A stretch of 64,000 nucleotides of DNA from Coriolopsis trogii. Lineage: Eukaryota > Basidiomycota > Agaricomycetes > Polyporales > Polyporaceae. The notes under the pieces are model-generated. The model was not told the origin of the DNA. It did not search any database and saw only the letters and a list, made by a program, of their open reading frames with translations. The stretch covers positions 1,612,001-1,676,000 of the forward strand of contig JAHYIO010000006.1 of the NCBI GenBank assembly GCA_020543525.1. The letters are read 5' to 3'. Below, one piece after another: positions 32,679 through 43,846 of this stretch (the first letter of the stretch is position 1; each line of letters opens with the position of its first letter). Made by a program: the position numbers and the translations under genes.

Positions 32679-32960
32679 GTTCGCGATGGGTGTACAGGGG
32701 TAAAGAGAGACAAGGATGTTGGAAGAGAAGACGTGGAGGGATCCTTGGGTGCGCAGGACAGGCAGCGCGAATAGCCACCCCAGTGGCAGTGTCCCCTCGT
32801 CTGGCGCCAATGACGCGCGTTCACGTGAGTACGTATGTTACCTCCGTGACTCACACTGTGACTGTGTCACAGTCGCCAGCGTCTCCCAGGCGTTGGTCGA
32901 CGAGCTCGCTGCCAACGGCTTGCTCGACGACCAGACTCTTTTCTACCCCCGCATCCAACG
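32679..32960. promoter_or_regulatory. Shared divergent promoter, GET5 / NDUFS5
   Basis: Only 282 bp separate the two start codons. A palindromic CACGTG (E-box/CBF1-type site) lies at 32822-32827, near a GTGAC/GTCAC inverted repeat at about 32855-32875. Co-expression of the two genes is inference. Confidence 0.5.
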
Positions 32961-33500
32961 ATGGCCGTACGTTGACCTCTCTCCTGCACGGTACGAGTCC
33001 ACTGATGATATGCGCATGACAGTCGGGTTTCAGCTACCAAGGAGGTACGCTTACGGCCTCATAACTCATCGTCATACACATGTGAATTGTCTCCTTGCAG
33101 GTGTCCCTCGCTGCTTTGCGTACTGGCAGGAATTCTCCAAGGTGCGCGACATATCTTGCTTGCTGAGCCCCCACACTCATGCCTGGGGTATACAACTAGT
33201 GCTACGCACAAACAGACGTTCCCAGCCAATGCCTACCTCAGTCTGAAGACTACCTCGAATGTCTCCACCACACCAAGGAGGTGCGCATACCTTTAATTAA
33301 ACGACCTGCGTACCTCTATCCACGATGTTCATGCGTGCCCTTCCCCTCAGATCAAGCGCGCGAAGCAGATCAAGGCTGAGTTCATCCGCAAGGCCGAGCA
33401 CCAAGCCCACGAAGGTCGCAAGGCCGCGGACATCCTGGCTGATGGTGTTATTGTTGGTGTGGGACTTATCCAGCGTGGAGAGGCAGCGCATTCAAAGTAG
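32961..33500 (+). CDS. NDUFS5: NADH:ubiquinone oxidoreductase 15 kDa subunit (NDUFS5), twin CX9C
   Basis: Accessory subunit of mitochondrial complex I on the intermembrane-space side, imported by the Mia40 disulfide relay. Five exons: 32961-32966, 33023-33044, 33101-33141, 33200-33280 and 33351-33500 (99 aa). Seen: two Cys-x9-Cys pairs (the twin CX9C helix-hairpin), the family block Cys-Phe-Ala-Tyr-Trp-Gln-Glu-Phe, and Glu-Asp-Tyr-Leu-Glu-Cys-Leu-His-His-Thr-Lys-Glu before a Lys/Ala-rich C-terminal helix. The first coding exon is just ATG GCC; this start is chosen because it alone gives the expected Met-Ala-Ser-Gly-Phe beginning with consistent GT-AG sites and phases. No matrix-targeting sequence, as expected for this family. 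Confidence 0.88.
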
Positions 33501-33996
33501 TGGTGTGTGCTGTTACACAATTCATCTCGCCTTTGCTTTCTTCTTTTCCGCAAGTACTATTCCTGTGGCCTGCAGAAAAGGTGTGTCTGTCATTTTCTAT
33601 CGGACACTCTGGGGAGCTTCATGCTCTCCGAGGCCTTGCCAAGAGCGCTCAAATTCGTTGTCATTGCAAACGCGACTCGCTGTGTGATATTCACGAGAAC
33701 CGGCATCCCCTTGACCTCCGTCAGCCATCCCAATACTGAAGGCCACCCCGGGTACCGACAAGCGAGGTAGCGCAAGTTGATGTGTGACCCGAACCTTTCA
33801 TGCTAGCTCAAGGGCGTAACGCCGTACACGCCGCAAGAACGCGTGGTGCCTCGTGAACCTTGGCGACGCTCTATTGTCGTAAGCCTGCCGTTGTTTGACA
33901 TATTCCTGGCCTTACGCCTGATGGCGTCCCCCACCACCAGGCGCATCCCTTCGCGCATAAAAGCAGCCTCGCTCGTACGACCTCCTTGGTCCAATC
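33501..33996. other. Intergenic region with promoter of the next F-box-like gene
   Basis: No coding frame. A CATAAAA box at about 33956-33962 precedes the ATG at 33997 by some 40 bp. Confidence 0.4.
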
Positions 33997-35405
33997 ATGG
34001 CTTCACGGACGGTGCGTGTCCTCAGTGATCCCTTATGGTCGTTATTGACGTGTCGCTCTCTCTCCATAGATAGACTCACTTGGGACTCGTCACTTTCCCT
34101 TGCAAGAATGTCCGTTTGAGATCTTTCGCTGCATACTCGCGGTGTTGGAGGGCGACCAGGCAACGTTGCGCACATGCACGCTGATATCACACCTCTGGAT
34201 GAATGTCGCACGTCCTCTGCTATTCGCCACAGCAGTCATCGAACTTCATCGCTTTCAGGAACCTTTCGCGGCCTTTACGGACTTCATCGATTCACATCCC
34301 GAGCTTGCCTATGCGATCAAGTCACTGAATATATGGGACAAATGTTGGGACCATACGACTGTAGGACTCTCCGACGTGGTCTCCGTTATCCGGAAGCTTC
34401 CAACGCTGCAAAGTCTCTCCCTCTTAGAGGTTACTATCCGAGATGACGAGAACTATGACGGCCCACCATATCCTCTCGAGCGATTGCAAGTAGACTCCTG
34501 CATGATACGTGCTTTGCCAGGATGTCCCGTCCTTCTGCCGCATTCAATACTTTCTCGGTTTTCGCCAAAAAGGTTGAACTATCGGGACAATCCCAGAGCG
34601 ACACCCGTCGTCCCGCAGCGCATCCTCACGCGACACTCGATTCGCACCCTCGATTGCGATCTCATCGACGATACGACGAGCCAGGTTCTGCAGTCGTACT
34701 TGCTGCCAGGCCACCTTCGGACCTTCTCGACGAACATCAACACGTTACATTTCATTCCCAGGACGCACGACTTCCTCAGCGAGCTTGGCGCGAATCTTGT
34801 CAACCTCGAGCTTAATCTGTGCACCATCTTGATCCTTGGTACATTTGCTCGTATGTGACACCCCGAGTGTATGCGACCGTATCGCTTACCATCCTCTTGC
34901 AGAAGAACACTTCAGAGAGTTCAAATGGGGCCCTCTGGGGACCCTTATATCCTCCCTCACCAAACTCGAGTCCGTCGCGCTCGTAGTGCCCTCCTGCCGG
35001 TACATGGACTACGAGCGCAGCGCAGACGAGTTCGCGGACCGCTACGAGTTCTTCTCCCACATCTTCGACCCGCGCCTTTCCCTGCCCTCCTCGCTGCGCT
35101 CTATCACCGTGCGCTTTGACCAGTGGCAGGACACGCGTCTGGAATACCGGTCGTACGACGCTCGGGTGCGCGCTGACCCGGTCGAGCTGTATGACATCCC
35201 CACCATGGACCGGACACTCTCTTGCGCGCGCTGTCCGTCCCTCCAGGACGTTACGGTCGAGATCGACGTGCGGCCGAATGGGCATCCCGAAGCGATCAGG
35301 GCGGTCGTGGTCGAGGCACTTCCGGTGTTGTGGGAGGCTGGGTTGCTGAAGTTCGCTGAACGCTTGTCCGGTCCCCCGAGGGAACAGTGTAATCCCTATG
35401 ACTGA
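33997..35405 (+). CDS. F-box-like protein (second subfamily, copy 1)
   Basis: Exons 33997-34011, 34070-34838 and 34903-35405 (428 aa), phases 0 and 1. After a 5-residue first exon comes an F-box-like domain (Glu-Ile-Phe-Arg-Cys-Ile-Leu, Leu-Ile-Ser-His-Leu-Trp, Ala-Arg-Pro-Leu-Leu-Phe), then a leucine-rich region, and a C-terminal block with Phe-Asp-Gln-Trp-Gln-Asp-Thr-Arg and Asp-Ile-Pro-Thr-Met-Asp-Arg-Thr-Leu. The same C-terminal blocks occur in the next gene (36197-37672), so they are a tandem pair. Presumed substrate adaptor of an SCF ubiquitin ligase. Subfamily distinct from the 12-23 kb array, which has other signature blocks. Confidence 0.8.
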
Positions 35406-36196
35406 ACCTGAAGTATGTTGCATGTGTGTATATTGTGCGCTCAACATATCCTGATTCGCAGTTTCATGAACGAGCGTCGTCGACGACACCCTGCTGTTAC
35501 AAATTAGCAGCGCGGACTCGCGGCGGCTCCAGGGGGTCGTTTCCGAAACCTGCGGTCCCGCGCGCTAGTTCTGTGGACCCGGTCTGACGCACGGCCCGAG
35601 TGTCCTTGCCTGACGATTTCCGACACGAGGAACGTACGGACACACAATCTGTTACGGACCCTGTTTGTCTGCGCGCGCGGTGCACGACTGGTAAGGGTCA
35701 CTCCTCGAGAGCTTCATCGATATGCCAAGCCCCAAAGGAAGCGGATCAAGAGACAAAAGTCCATCGAATCATGGAGGGCGGTCCATTGGGGGCTGCCGGC
35801 GACGAAGTACTGATTCGAGACTGACACACCAGGCCTGACCGTATGTGCACTCGATAAGTATACAGACCTCTTGCACGTCCATGAGCGAAGGCCTGACCGG
35901 TCCCAGCTCGTTCTATGGGCGAATCGGTGAAGACCACCTACGTTATCCAGGCTAGGTTGTCGTTTGAGCGTTGAGGACGGTACCGGAGTTCAATGACTCA
36001 TACAATGGGGTGAAACCGCGAGATGATCCTTCGACGACGCGGGACATGTTACGGCTCCGTGAAGCCCGACGGCGTCTTCACGCGTTCTTGAAGCCGTTGT
36101 TTTCCCAGGCTGAGTATTCCCGAGTATATATCGCCCGAGTCAGTTCTCCTTGCATCCTACGCCAATCCAGGGCTAGACCTTGACACCACTCCTAAA
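35406..36196. other. Intergenic region between two F-box-like paralogues
   Basis: Nothing coding seen. A TATATA element at about 36125-36130 precedes the next start codon by roughly 70 bp. Confidence 0.4.
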
Positions 36197-37672
36197 ATGG
36201 TATGCCCCGAAACTTGCTTTCTGGTAGTAACGGGCTAACAGACGTTCCTAGACACGCATTGTCTGCTACGCCCAGTCCCCAGACTGTTGCCCGCAGCAAG
36301 AGCCACAGGACATTACCTCTAGCACGCTACCCCCACGCTTCCCAGTGGAAGACCTCCCTCCAGAACTATTTCAATCCATTTTCTCTGTTCTGAAGGGCGA
36401 CCGAGACGCACTACGCTCATGCTCTCTGGTTTCCCATCTTTGGGCGGACGTCACACGCCCTCTGCTCTTCTCCACAGTCACCGTTGATCTCCTTCGTGGC
36501 CCGGACACCTTCGCATCTTTCGGTACATTCTGCACAGACCACGTTCCGCTTTCACGCGCAATCGAGGAGCTGACGCTCAGTGTTCTGTACATTGGCATGG
36601 GCTCGCAGATCAACCTGCCGCACCTAGTCTCTCTGCTCCCCAACTTCCCGCGGCTGCGATGCCTCTCGCTCGAGAACCTCACCATTCAGGACGACTCGTC
36701 GTGGGTGGGACCCCCTTATCCTGTCAAACGCCTCCGGGTCCAAAGCGTCCTGCCAGCGTCAGCAGCAGAGGGTCCACTCCTCCCGCTCTTCTCCTTCCTC
36801 GCCCACTTTGCGCCTCAATCCTTCGAATATGGAGGAGACGCGCTTGCGATAGAAACGGTTCCGCGATCGCTGTCTGTAACGTCGATACACACCCTCGACT
36901 TGTGCATACTGTCGAGAGATACGAGCGGCCTGGACTTTCTGCAACGTTCTCTTGTACCTGGACACCTTCGATCTCTCAGTTTCTGTCCTGACCTTTGTCA
37001 AACCATCCCTCGAATGTGCGACTTTGTCTCCACGGTGGGTTCCAACCTGGTCGATCTCCGACTCAATCTCTGCACTCTGTTGTTCAGAGGACAAGCTGGT
37101 CGTGAGTGACATCCTTACGACAATACGCCAATAGCGAGATACTCACATAAGTCTGGTTCATTCCAGGCACCCACCTTCGGCAATTTGAGTGGCCAGCTCT
37201 CGGTGCCACCGTTTCGTCTCTCCGGAAGCTCGAGTCTCTCCTCGTGGTCCTCCCTTCCTTCCGCTGCGCGTCCTTCCAAGGGAGCGCGGACGAATTCCCC
37301 ATCCACTACAACATCTGCACCCACCTCTTCTCCGACGAGGCCCCGCGCCTCTCCCTTCCGCCAGCTTTGCGCTCGGTGACGGTCCGCCTGAACCAGTGGC
37401 AAGACACCCGCCTCGACTACCCACCTAACAGCCCACGGGTGCGCGCGGATCCGATCGAGCTGTACGACATCCCGAGCATGGACCGCACGCTGTCTCGTGC
37501 GCGCTGCTCGCACCTGGAGGACGTGACGATCGAAATCGACGTACGACCCAACGGGCACTTGGACGTCATCAAGACGATTGTAGCGGCCGCGCTGCCGAGG
37601 TTGGGGGAAGCAGGGCTGTTGAAAATCGCGGAGCGCGTATCACCGCCACCTGTGTGGGGTATTTTCGATTGA
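36197..37672 (+). CDS. F-box-like protein (second subfamily, copy 2)
   Basis: Tandem paralogue of 33997-35405. Proposed exons: 36197-36199 (ATG alone), 36252-37101 and 37167-37672 (452 aa). The F-box-like core reads Leu-Pro-Pro-Glu-Leu-Phe-Gln-Ser-Ile-Phe, then Ser-Leu-Val-Ser-His-Leu-Trp, then Thr-Arg-Pro-Leu-Leu-Phe. The last exon carries the subfamily blocks Leu-Asn-Gln-Trp-Gln-Asp-Thr-Arg and Asp-Ile-Pro-Ser-Met-Asp-Arg-Thr-Leu. Exon 2 must begin after the in-frame TAG at 36249-36251, and the only near ATG in a usable position is directly followed by a GTATGC donor, hence the 3-nt first exon. The main body is firm, the first exon uncertain. Confidence 0.78.
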
Positions 37673-37698
37673 GGCGAGCATGTGATATATTCTGTGTT

Positions 37699-39023
37699 TC
37701 AACGCTGCCTGTGGTGAATCCTCAATATGGAGTTGGAGAGGTGTGTGAACAGTGGATATGTTGCTCGAACGCCACCTGCATCAGGCGAGCCAACAATTCC
37801 GCTACGGTGGCCTTTGTATCTGAACTCGAGGTGGCGCAACGCACTGTTCACTGCAGGACGGATGAAGGGAACGATGTCCGGGTAAGCTGTAAACACGTGA
37901 GGGGTGCCGCCTGCTTGTAGTGCCCAAAATGCGGCCGGGGAGAGGTTGAGCACTACATGTACCAGTCGTCCGTACGATGCCACCGCTTGACTGATGCTGC
38001 TCCAGGAAGGAGGGTTTACCAAGCCCCAGAGAGTAGCAGCGTCTACGGAGCCCCGTGAAGTAGTAGCGTCTACCAAACGCACGATCGATAGCTGCGACTG
38101 TGAATAGTATTGAGGAGCGCGCACCTCGAGCGTAGTGGTCAACGTCCACCTCAAATTGGGTAATGCCACCGCCACACGTCCGCAAGAAGTCGCAGGCCGC
38201 CTTCATCCCGTCCTCGATCTCGAAATGAACAGAGAAGGATCGGAGTGTTTCGAGTCGATGTACATCTTGATAGAAGGGTATGGATCCAGGGGAGCATGTC
38301 GCACCGGAGAGGATGAGCTCACCGACCTCCATCTTCGCCGACTGACTCAGAGCGCCGGACCCCGGCCAGTCCTAGATGTGGAAGGCGGACAGGCAGAGCT
38401 TTTTGACGGGCACCGAATGTAGAGTTTTGACAAGCTCGAAGAGAGAGCCAGAGGGCGCGCTTACATCCACAGCCTGAACGGTAGCGGCGTCGTGAGTGCA
38501 GCACCGGAAATGTCAAGCGTCCTCAGAGTCTCTTCCGGGACCCAGAACGACGTCCTGGATAAGGATAAGGAGCGCCAACCGATGAGATTGGGGAGCATGG
38601 CCAGGAACGCGGCGTAGTCCAGCATCGCGGCGGCGTTGTCGTACAGAGGCTGGAGCCGTTCGTGCGCCAAATTGTCGTTATCATCGCCCTCCGGATCGCC
38701 CTCAGCTTCGGCGGCTTCCTCAACTGGTGCGAACCCGTCCCCATACCAGTCATCTCTTCATCTGAGGGTTGCGGTTCGAGCGTGAAGGTCAAATGCTTGA
38801 TGTGGCGCGCGACGTCGGGATGGTCGATAACGCAATCGCGGAACGCGTAGAAGCTCGTCCCTTCAGGAGGTAATCTGACGATGAGGACGGCGAAGATGAA
38901 GGGCCGAGCGACCGCACACCACTCCTTGCAGACGAGCGAGCAGGCCGGGAGCATCCAGTTTGGTCGGCGATGTTTTTCGGCATCAAGTTCGGCGAGGACT
39001 TGGTGCACGACGTCCACAGGCAT
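37699..39023 (-). pseudogene. F-box-like pseudogene of the first subfamily, several disruptions
   Basis: The N-terminus (39023) has the array-type F-box (Val-Asp-Val-Val-His, Cys-Ser-Leu-Val-Cys-Lys-Glu-Trp-Cys, Ala-Arg-Pro-Phe-Ile-Phe). A first frameshift lies near 38745-38755 in a GAAGAGATGA stretch, after which the family middle continues in the frame ending 38461. A second shift near 38475 and an in-frame TAG near 38366 follow before the frame 38332-37802. The exon 2 part (about 38090-37800) still shows the Thr-Leu-Trp...Tyr-Pro-Asp-Ile-Val pattern of copies B and E, but its last third is lost. It sits convergent with the second-subfamily gene, away from the main array. Sequencing error cannot explain all the changes. 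Confidence 0.7.
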
Positions 39024-39480
39024 CCTGGAGGTTCATGTGAGAGAACGTCTTGGTCCGAAGAGCGTCGACCGACGCAGCACGACGATACTGAGTTCATGGC
39101 GAGAGCAATCTGCATATCCCAGTCTCGTACAGTCAGCAATGCCCAGCGCGATCTCGGCGAAGGACTCGCCTTACGGAGGGAACGAATAACTAATAAGTGG
39201 TGACAAGTGAGATGCGAATCACGCCAGTATCTGGCTTTTCGTCGTGTTCATCAACACGGCAAGAAACCAACTGAGAACCAAATCTCCCACATCAATATCC
39301 GCGCTCGTGCGCGCGCTATCAGGTGCAATGTCTTGATACCTCGAGCGTGGCCTCACTATCCGACGGTCTTCCTTCGTTCAAATTGGTTTGCGTGCGCAGC
39401 CGTCTTCATTGCAGTAGCCGGTCATCACCACAACGTACTAATATACATTTGTATAATCATACTTCATGCCGCGCCCTCAC
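39024..39480. other. Intergenic region
   Basis: Between the start of the F-box-like pseudogene and the end of the ECM4-type gene, both minus strand. No gene or repeat seen. Confidence 0.4.
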
Positions 39481-40795
39481 TTAGAGAGGGAGAATATTAG
39501 GAATGGGCCCGACCGGAACAATGCGATGAGGGTTGAGCTGTGAGATGGGATCATCAGCCTAGAACATCAAGACCATACGATCGAACGAAGGCGCATACAT
39601 TCGGGTGCGACCAGTAGTAGTGAGTCTTGATGTGCTCAAAGTTGCACGTCGACGAGAACGCGTCGTTCTCCCAATACAGCTTGCGCATCCAGCTACAAAC
39701 AATCATTGGTGGATAAGTCACCGAGAAAGCAGTGAGCGAGACATGAACGTACCGGTGAATGGCCGGGTAGCCGTCACGAATCGTGCGGAGGTTGCATTTG
39801 AAGTGGACAACGTAGACAGGGTCGAAGCGCACGATGGTGACGAACAGCCGGATATCCGCCTCAGTAAGCCGGTCTCCAACGAGGTAGTCCTTGCCCGTCA
39901 GGATCTTCTCGAGGCGGTCGAGGGATTCAAAGAGAGGGATAACGGCAGCTTCGTACGCCTGCTGCGTACCTGCGAAGCCCGACTTGTAGACACCGTCTGC
40001 ATAGGCGTGTTAGTCAACATAAGGGACCGCCACGACACGAGGACGTACTGTTCACAGTGTCGTACACCCAGTCATTGATCTCATCGATTTCCTTGCGGAG
40101 CGCCTCCGGATAGAGGTCTACGGCAGCCTTGTCAGCCGGAAGAAGGTCATTGAATTCGGTGTTGAGCATGCGGATAATTTCAGAGCTCTCGTTGTTCACG
40201 ATTGTCTCCGTCTTCTTGTCCCAAAGTACAGGAACAGTGAAACTGAGGCAGAGCTGAGTACGGGCACATCTTCAGCTGGTAATCACCGGAACACTCACCG
40301 GCCCTCATAATTGGGGTCAGCCTTGAGGTACAAATCGCGGATGTGCTCTGCGTTGTTGATGGGGTCGACATCTGCGCCGGGGAAGGAGTCCACGTTCGCG
40401 AAGGGCCAGCCGTGTGTGCCCATACGCGGAGAAGTGACACTGACGTCTGTAGGGGGAGTATGACTGAGGAGACGTTACGATGCGATAGCTTATACAACCC
40501 ACCGATGAAGTCCTGCAAGCCCTTCAATTTGCGAACGATGAGGGCCCTTGTGGCCCACGCTAAGGAGCATGCTCATTCGACTCTACCGCGCGCACTTTGA
40601 CTGGTCGGGGCACTCACGGCATGCGTATGAGACATAGAGATGGTAGCGACCCTTCTCTGGTGCGAACTTGCCGCCTTTCTCGATGAACTGCCTGAACGAC
40701 GAGGCTGGACGCTTGAACGACCCATCCGGGCTACGGACGGTAGCGAGGCTCCTGCTGATGTCGGTCAGGTGGGAGACGTCGCGTTTGGTGCTCAT
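39481..40795 (-). CDS. ECM4: S-glutathionyl-hydroquinone reductase (Xi-class GST, ECM4/YqjG type)
   Basis: Reduces glutathionyl-hydroquinones and related adducts with glutathione; useful in wood-decay fungi for quinone and lignin-derived phenols. Exons (minus): 40795-40618, 40559-40503, 40446-40299, 40242-40049, 39996-39753, 39692-39599 and 39537-39481 (323 aa), every phase consistent. Seen: the catalytic Cys-Pro-Trp-Ala motif across intron 1, the Thr-Val-Pro-Val-Leu-Trp-Asp glutathione-site segment, Asn-Glu-Ser-Ser-Glu-Ile-Ile-Arg, a GST C-terminal all-helical domain with Leu-Thr-Glu-Ala-Asp-Ile-Arg-Leu, and the family tail His-Tyr-Tyr-Trp...Arg-Ile-Val-Pro-Val-Gly-Pro. An in-frame ATG at 40948 would add 51 Arg/Ser-rich residues with the look of a mitochondrial presequence. 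Confidence 0.92.
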
Positions 40796-41668
40796 GATGC
40801 TGGGTCTTAAGCGAGTGCTGAACCGGGATGTATGAAGAGGATGTGGGGCTGGTTGAAGGCGAGACCAGGGATGTATGGCAGGGGACAACGTGCTCGAAAG
40901 ACGAGATGGCGAGTGTACGCCGCGTAAGAGAGGGCGAAGCTGATTCATGCACTCTTGTATGGGTGAGGACGGAATGCCTTATAAGGACAGGATACGCACA
41001 TGCACGTCATAGCTCCTACTCAGCGTCCCCCAGTAGTTTGATTGTACTTAGTCCAGGTCGTACCACCTTGTGTTTTGTCCCAAGTTTCCCTAAATCGCTC
41101 CGAATATGTCCGGATTGAATTAGCCTAAAATAGCTCCAGATGGGGCTCAGATGCACAGTTAGAGCCGAAAATACCCATCTTGATGCGCATTAGGAGGGTA
41201 CTTAGATGCGAAAATCTACATCTGGATGCTTGGTCCTTCCGGATACGGTAAGGAAAGCTCTGACAAATTTAGTTAGCAGAGGGAGGAAAACATAGTGGGC
41301 CGCGGGTGTGCAAGAAGCGTCTGTGGACCCAAGTGAGAGACAGAAAATGCGTTGCGAGATACGCGAAGTCCTCGGCAGAGAAGGGAGGACCAGCGGCGGA
41401 AAGTTGACTTGCTTCAAAATCGCTGAAAAGGGCTGAAAAGATGTCAAAACCGTGAATATATCCGGACATTTGGGGCAAAATCAAATGAAAACCCAATTTC
41501 CAGATGTAAGACAGCGGTCATCGTCCTGTGACTTAGTAATACATGACAGTTTCGACGTGACACTCGGCGACTCCAAGCTCGTCTGAAATGTGGGAGATCT
41601 GGCCAAGTATTAGTACACGACACATTTGGATGATCGCTCATGATAGAATGTGAGGTATGGAGCTTACA
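40796..41668. other. Upstream region of the ECM4-type gene and spacer
   Basis: 40796-40948 is open in frame with the gene (possible presequence). The rest, to 41668, shows no coding frame, only AT-richer sequence than the genes around it. Confidence 0.4.
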
Positions 41669-42611
41669 CTAGGAGGTAGCGGAGACCACATGCAAGGTCC
41701 TTGGAGCACGACTCAGCTCGTATGCCGCGTTCGGTTGAGTCATGACCACCACATGGTCCATAGCCCTATACAGTTTGCGGAGAAGTTCCGCTGCCCCCGA
41801 AGTATGGGCTATCTGTGCGCAGGCAGCGTGGAGTGCAATGATGCAGGGGTCAGGAGCGGGGATAACTGGGCCATCGTCAGATACCTGGACGCTTCTGAAG
41901 ACAACTTTGGCTTTTATGCGCATCACACGAATGTTGAACATTGTCGGCGGCTTACCTTCGCAGGCGTCAACCCATATGTCGAGCTCATTAAATCGCTCAT
42001 GCGGACCAAGGGATGCTGTGAACCTATTCTGGGGACTATGAAGATTCCCTTGACCAATGATATCGTGAGCGTCGAACCCTCCAAAGCGCTCGATCATTGC
42101 TCCTGTCGTCCTACCCCACTCAAACTGTTCGATAACAATGAGATAGACGTCTCATTTTACACGTCGTACACACCGTGGCCCAATAGGTAGTAGGTAGGTG
42201 TGATCTCGTTGGAATTCTCCGAAAGTAATTGACTGATTAAATGCGCGACATTGGTACCAGTTGAGACTTTCGTAGTACGCGTGTCATCAACGTTGGCGAA
42301 TATGTACTTGTCCTCGACCAGTCAAACCATGATCGTCGCGAACCAAGGTTTGCGCCATCATGAGGCATCAGTCACGGCATAGAAATGAAGAAAAAGGGAA
42401 GTTTGCTGACCAGCGCGTGCAGCTCAGATGCGTTGCCCGACGACTCGGATGGTTGGAGAAGATGCGTATTCTTCGTAACGGCCTTCAAGGACAACCGAGG
42501 AGTGTATGCAGGAGTAGCAGCAGGCGTAGGGCCCTTAGGATTGGAGACTGTGATTGCTCGTAGAATGACGAGTGCACTCACGTGCAAACACGGACGAGCT
42601 CCTCTTGGCAA
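41669..42611 (-). pseudogene. Relic of a basidiomycete HNH-nuclease-domain family gene
   Basis: The frame 42097-41669 (142 aa) matches, from memory of the family, the C-terminal half of HNH-domain proteins abundant in Agaricomycetes: a Gln-Asn...His-Glu-Arg-Phe-Asn-Glu-Leu-Asp block, a Pro-Ala-Pro-Asp-Pro segment, then Ala-Leu-His-Ala-Ala-Cys-Ala-Gln-Ile-Ala and Ser-Gly-Ala-Ala-Glu. Upstream, frame 42611-42372 resembles the Pro/Thr-rich linker before the HNH core. The core between them and the N-terminus are missing or unreadable, and no complete gene can be drawn. Function of the family is unknown to me. The assignment rests on remembered motifs only. Confidence 0.45.
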
Positions 42612-43846
42612 TCGACGATATCGCGCACAAGGGCGTCGCGTCTAGAGCAAAGATCAGGCCATACCCAAGGACTCTAATGGCGAGAATAGGAGGCATAGAA
42701 TTCAGGATGTATCCAGAACTTGAAGGCAGATCGCGTGGAACATCAATGGCAACCGGGAAGCTGCTCCAGGGTTCACGACTCTCGAGTTGCCGACAACGTT
42801 CTTACGCAACATGGACACGGCTGGATTGTGGAAATATTTGGCGGTAAATGTTTGCCATGAGCGACTTTGTCTTCCAGCTTCATGACGATGAGAGGAAAGG
42901 ATGGTGGGCTTTATCCCAAACAGGCAGGAGATCAGCCAAGAACGCACGTAATATGCCTCTCGTCAGCTCGGTCTGTCGGGCGCTTCGTGACTTAGCCTGT
43001 CTCTCTTAGGAGTCACTCAGGCCTCAAGCCAAAATCGTCGGATAGGCAACCTGCTCAAGAACGCGGCTGGACCCTGGATGCGTGCAGAAATTCACATGAT
43101 TCTCCCTCAATTACCCAGGGAACATGTGAAAACGGTCATGCGTAGCATCGGTAAGTAGATTCTTTAAACCGCCTTTGTGTGGTGCATTTGGTCGCGGCTC
43201 ACGCATCACCGTTTAAGATCTTGCACTACGTACTGGACAGCATTCGTTCGAGATCGGTGATCTACGGGTCGAATATTCACATGCAAGTCACCCCGCGCCC
43301 ATGCGTTCCTGGAACTTGCTGGCGCAAAACAACCACTATCTGATCTCGAGTACCAAACATACTTCACGTCGATTCACCTCTCGATCATTACTGGCTGCCA
43401 AATCCTCCGTCCGAAGTCCGACATCATTCAGAATCACTTACGAGAGCCCAGCGCTGTGGTTCACCCGCAGGCGAGTCAGCTTTCCTGGCTTGTGATTTCC
43501 ACCTCCTGACAGATTCTTGCAGATCTCCGATTCATCCCGAAATTAACCTCGCCGTTCATCGCATACAGCGGCGATCTATCCTGCAAGCTCAACGTCAAAC
43601 TCCGGCATCCGGTCCTTGTGGTCTCAAATTCATGGACGTGTTGCGTTGTGCTATGGGCTCGACGTATCGCGAGGACCAATCGCGCGATAAGCGGACATTT
43701 GTCTTTGCCTCGACCTCTGCGAGGCCTTCATATATTAGGTAGGCATCGGACCCTCAGCGGTGCCATCGCCTACAGGCTACTGTCGACCTTGCTGAGTTCT
43801 CGACTTCACTCTCTGCTCATAACTGCACCCTACACGACACCTTGAC
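42612..43846. other. Spacer and promoter of the MFS gene
   Basis: No gene recognised. Short frames between 42700 and 43680 may be further debris of the HNH relic but show no motif. A TATATTA element lies near 43731, about 115 bp before the MFS start. Confidence 0.4.

Noticed and set aside
33003..33044. ATG at 33016 as start of NDUFS5
   Set aside because: It puts exon 2 in the wrong phase for the conserved Cys-Phe-Ala-Tyr-Trp block. The 6-nt exon at 32961 restores the known N-terminus.
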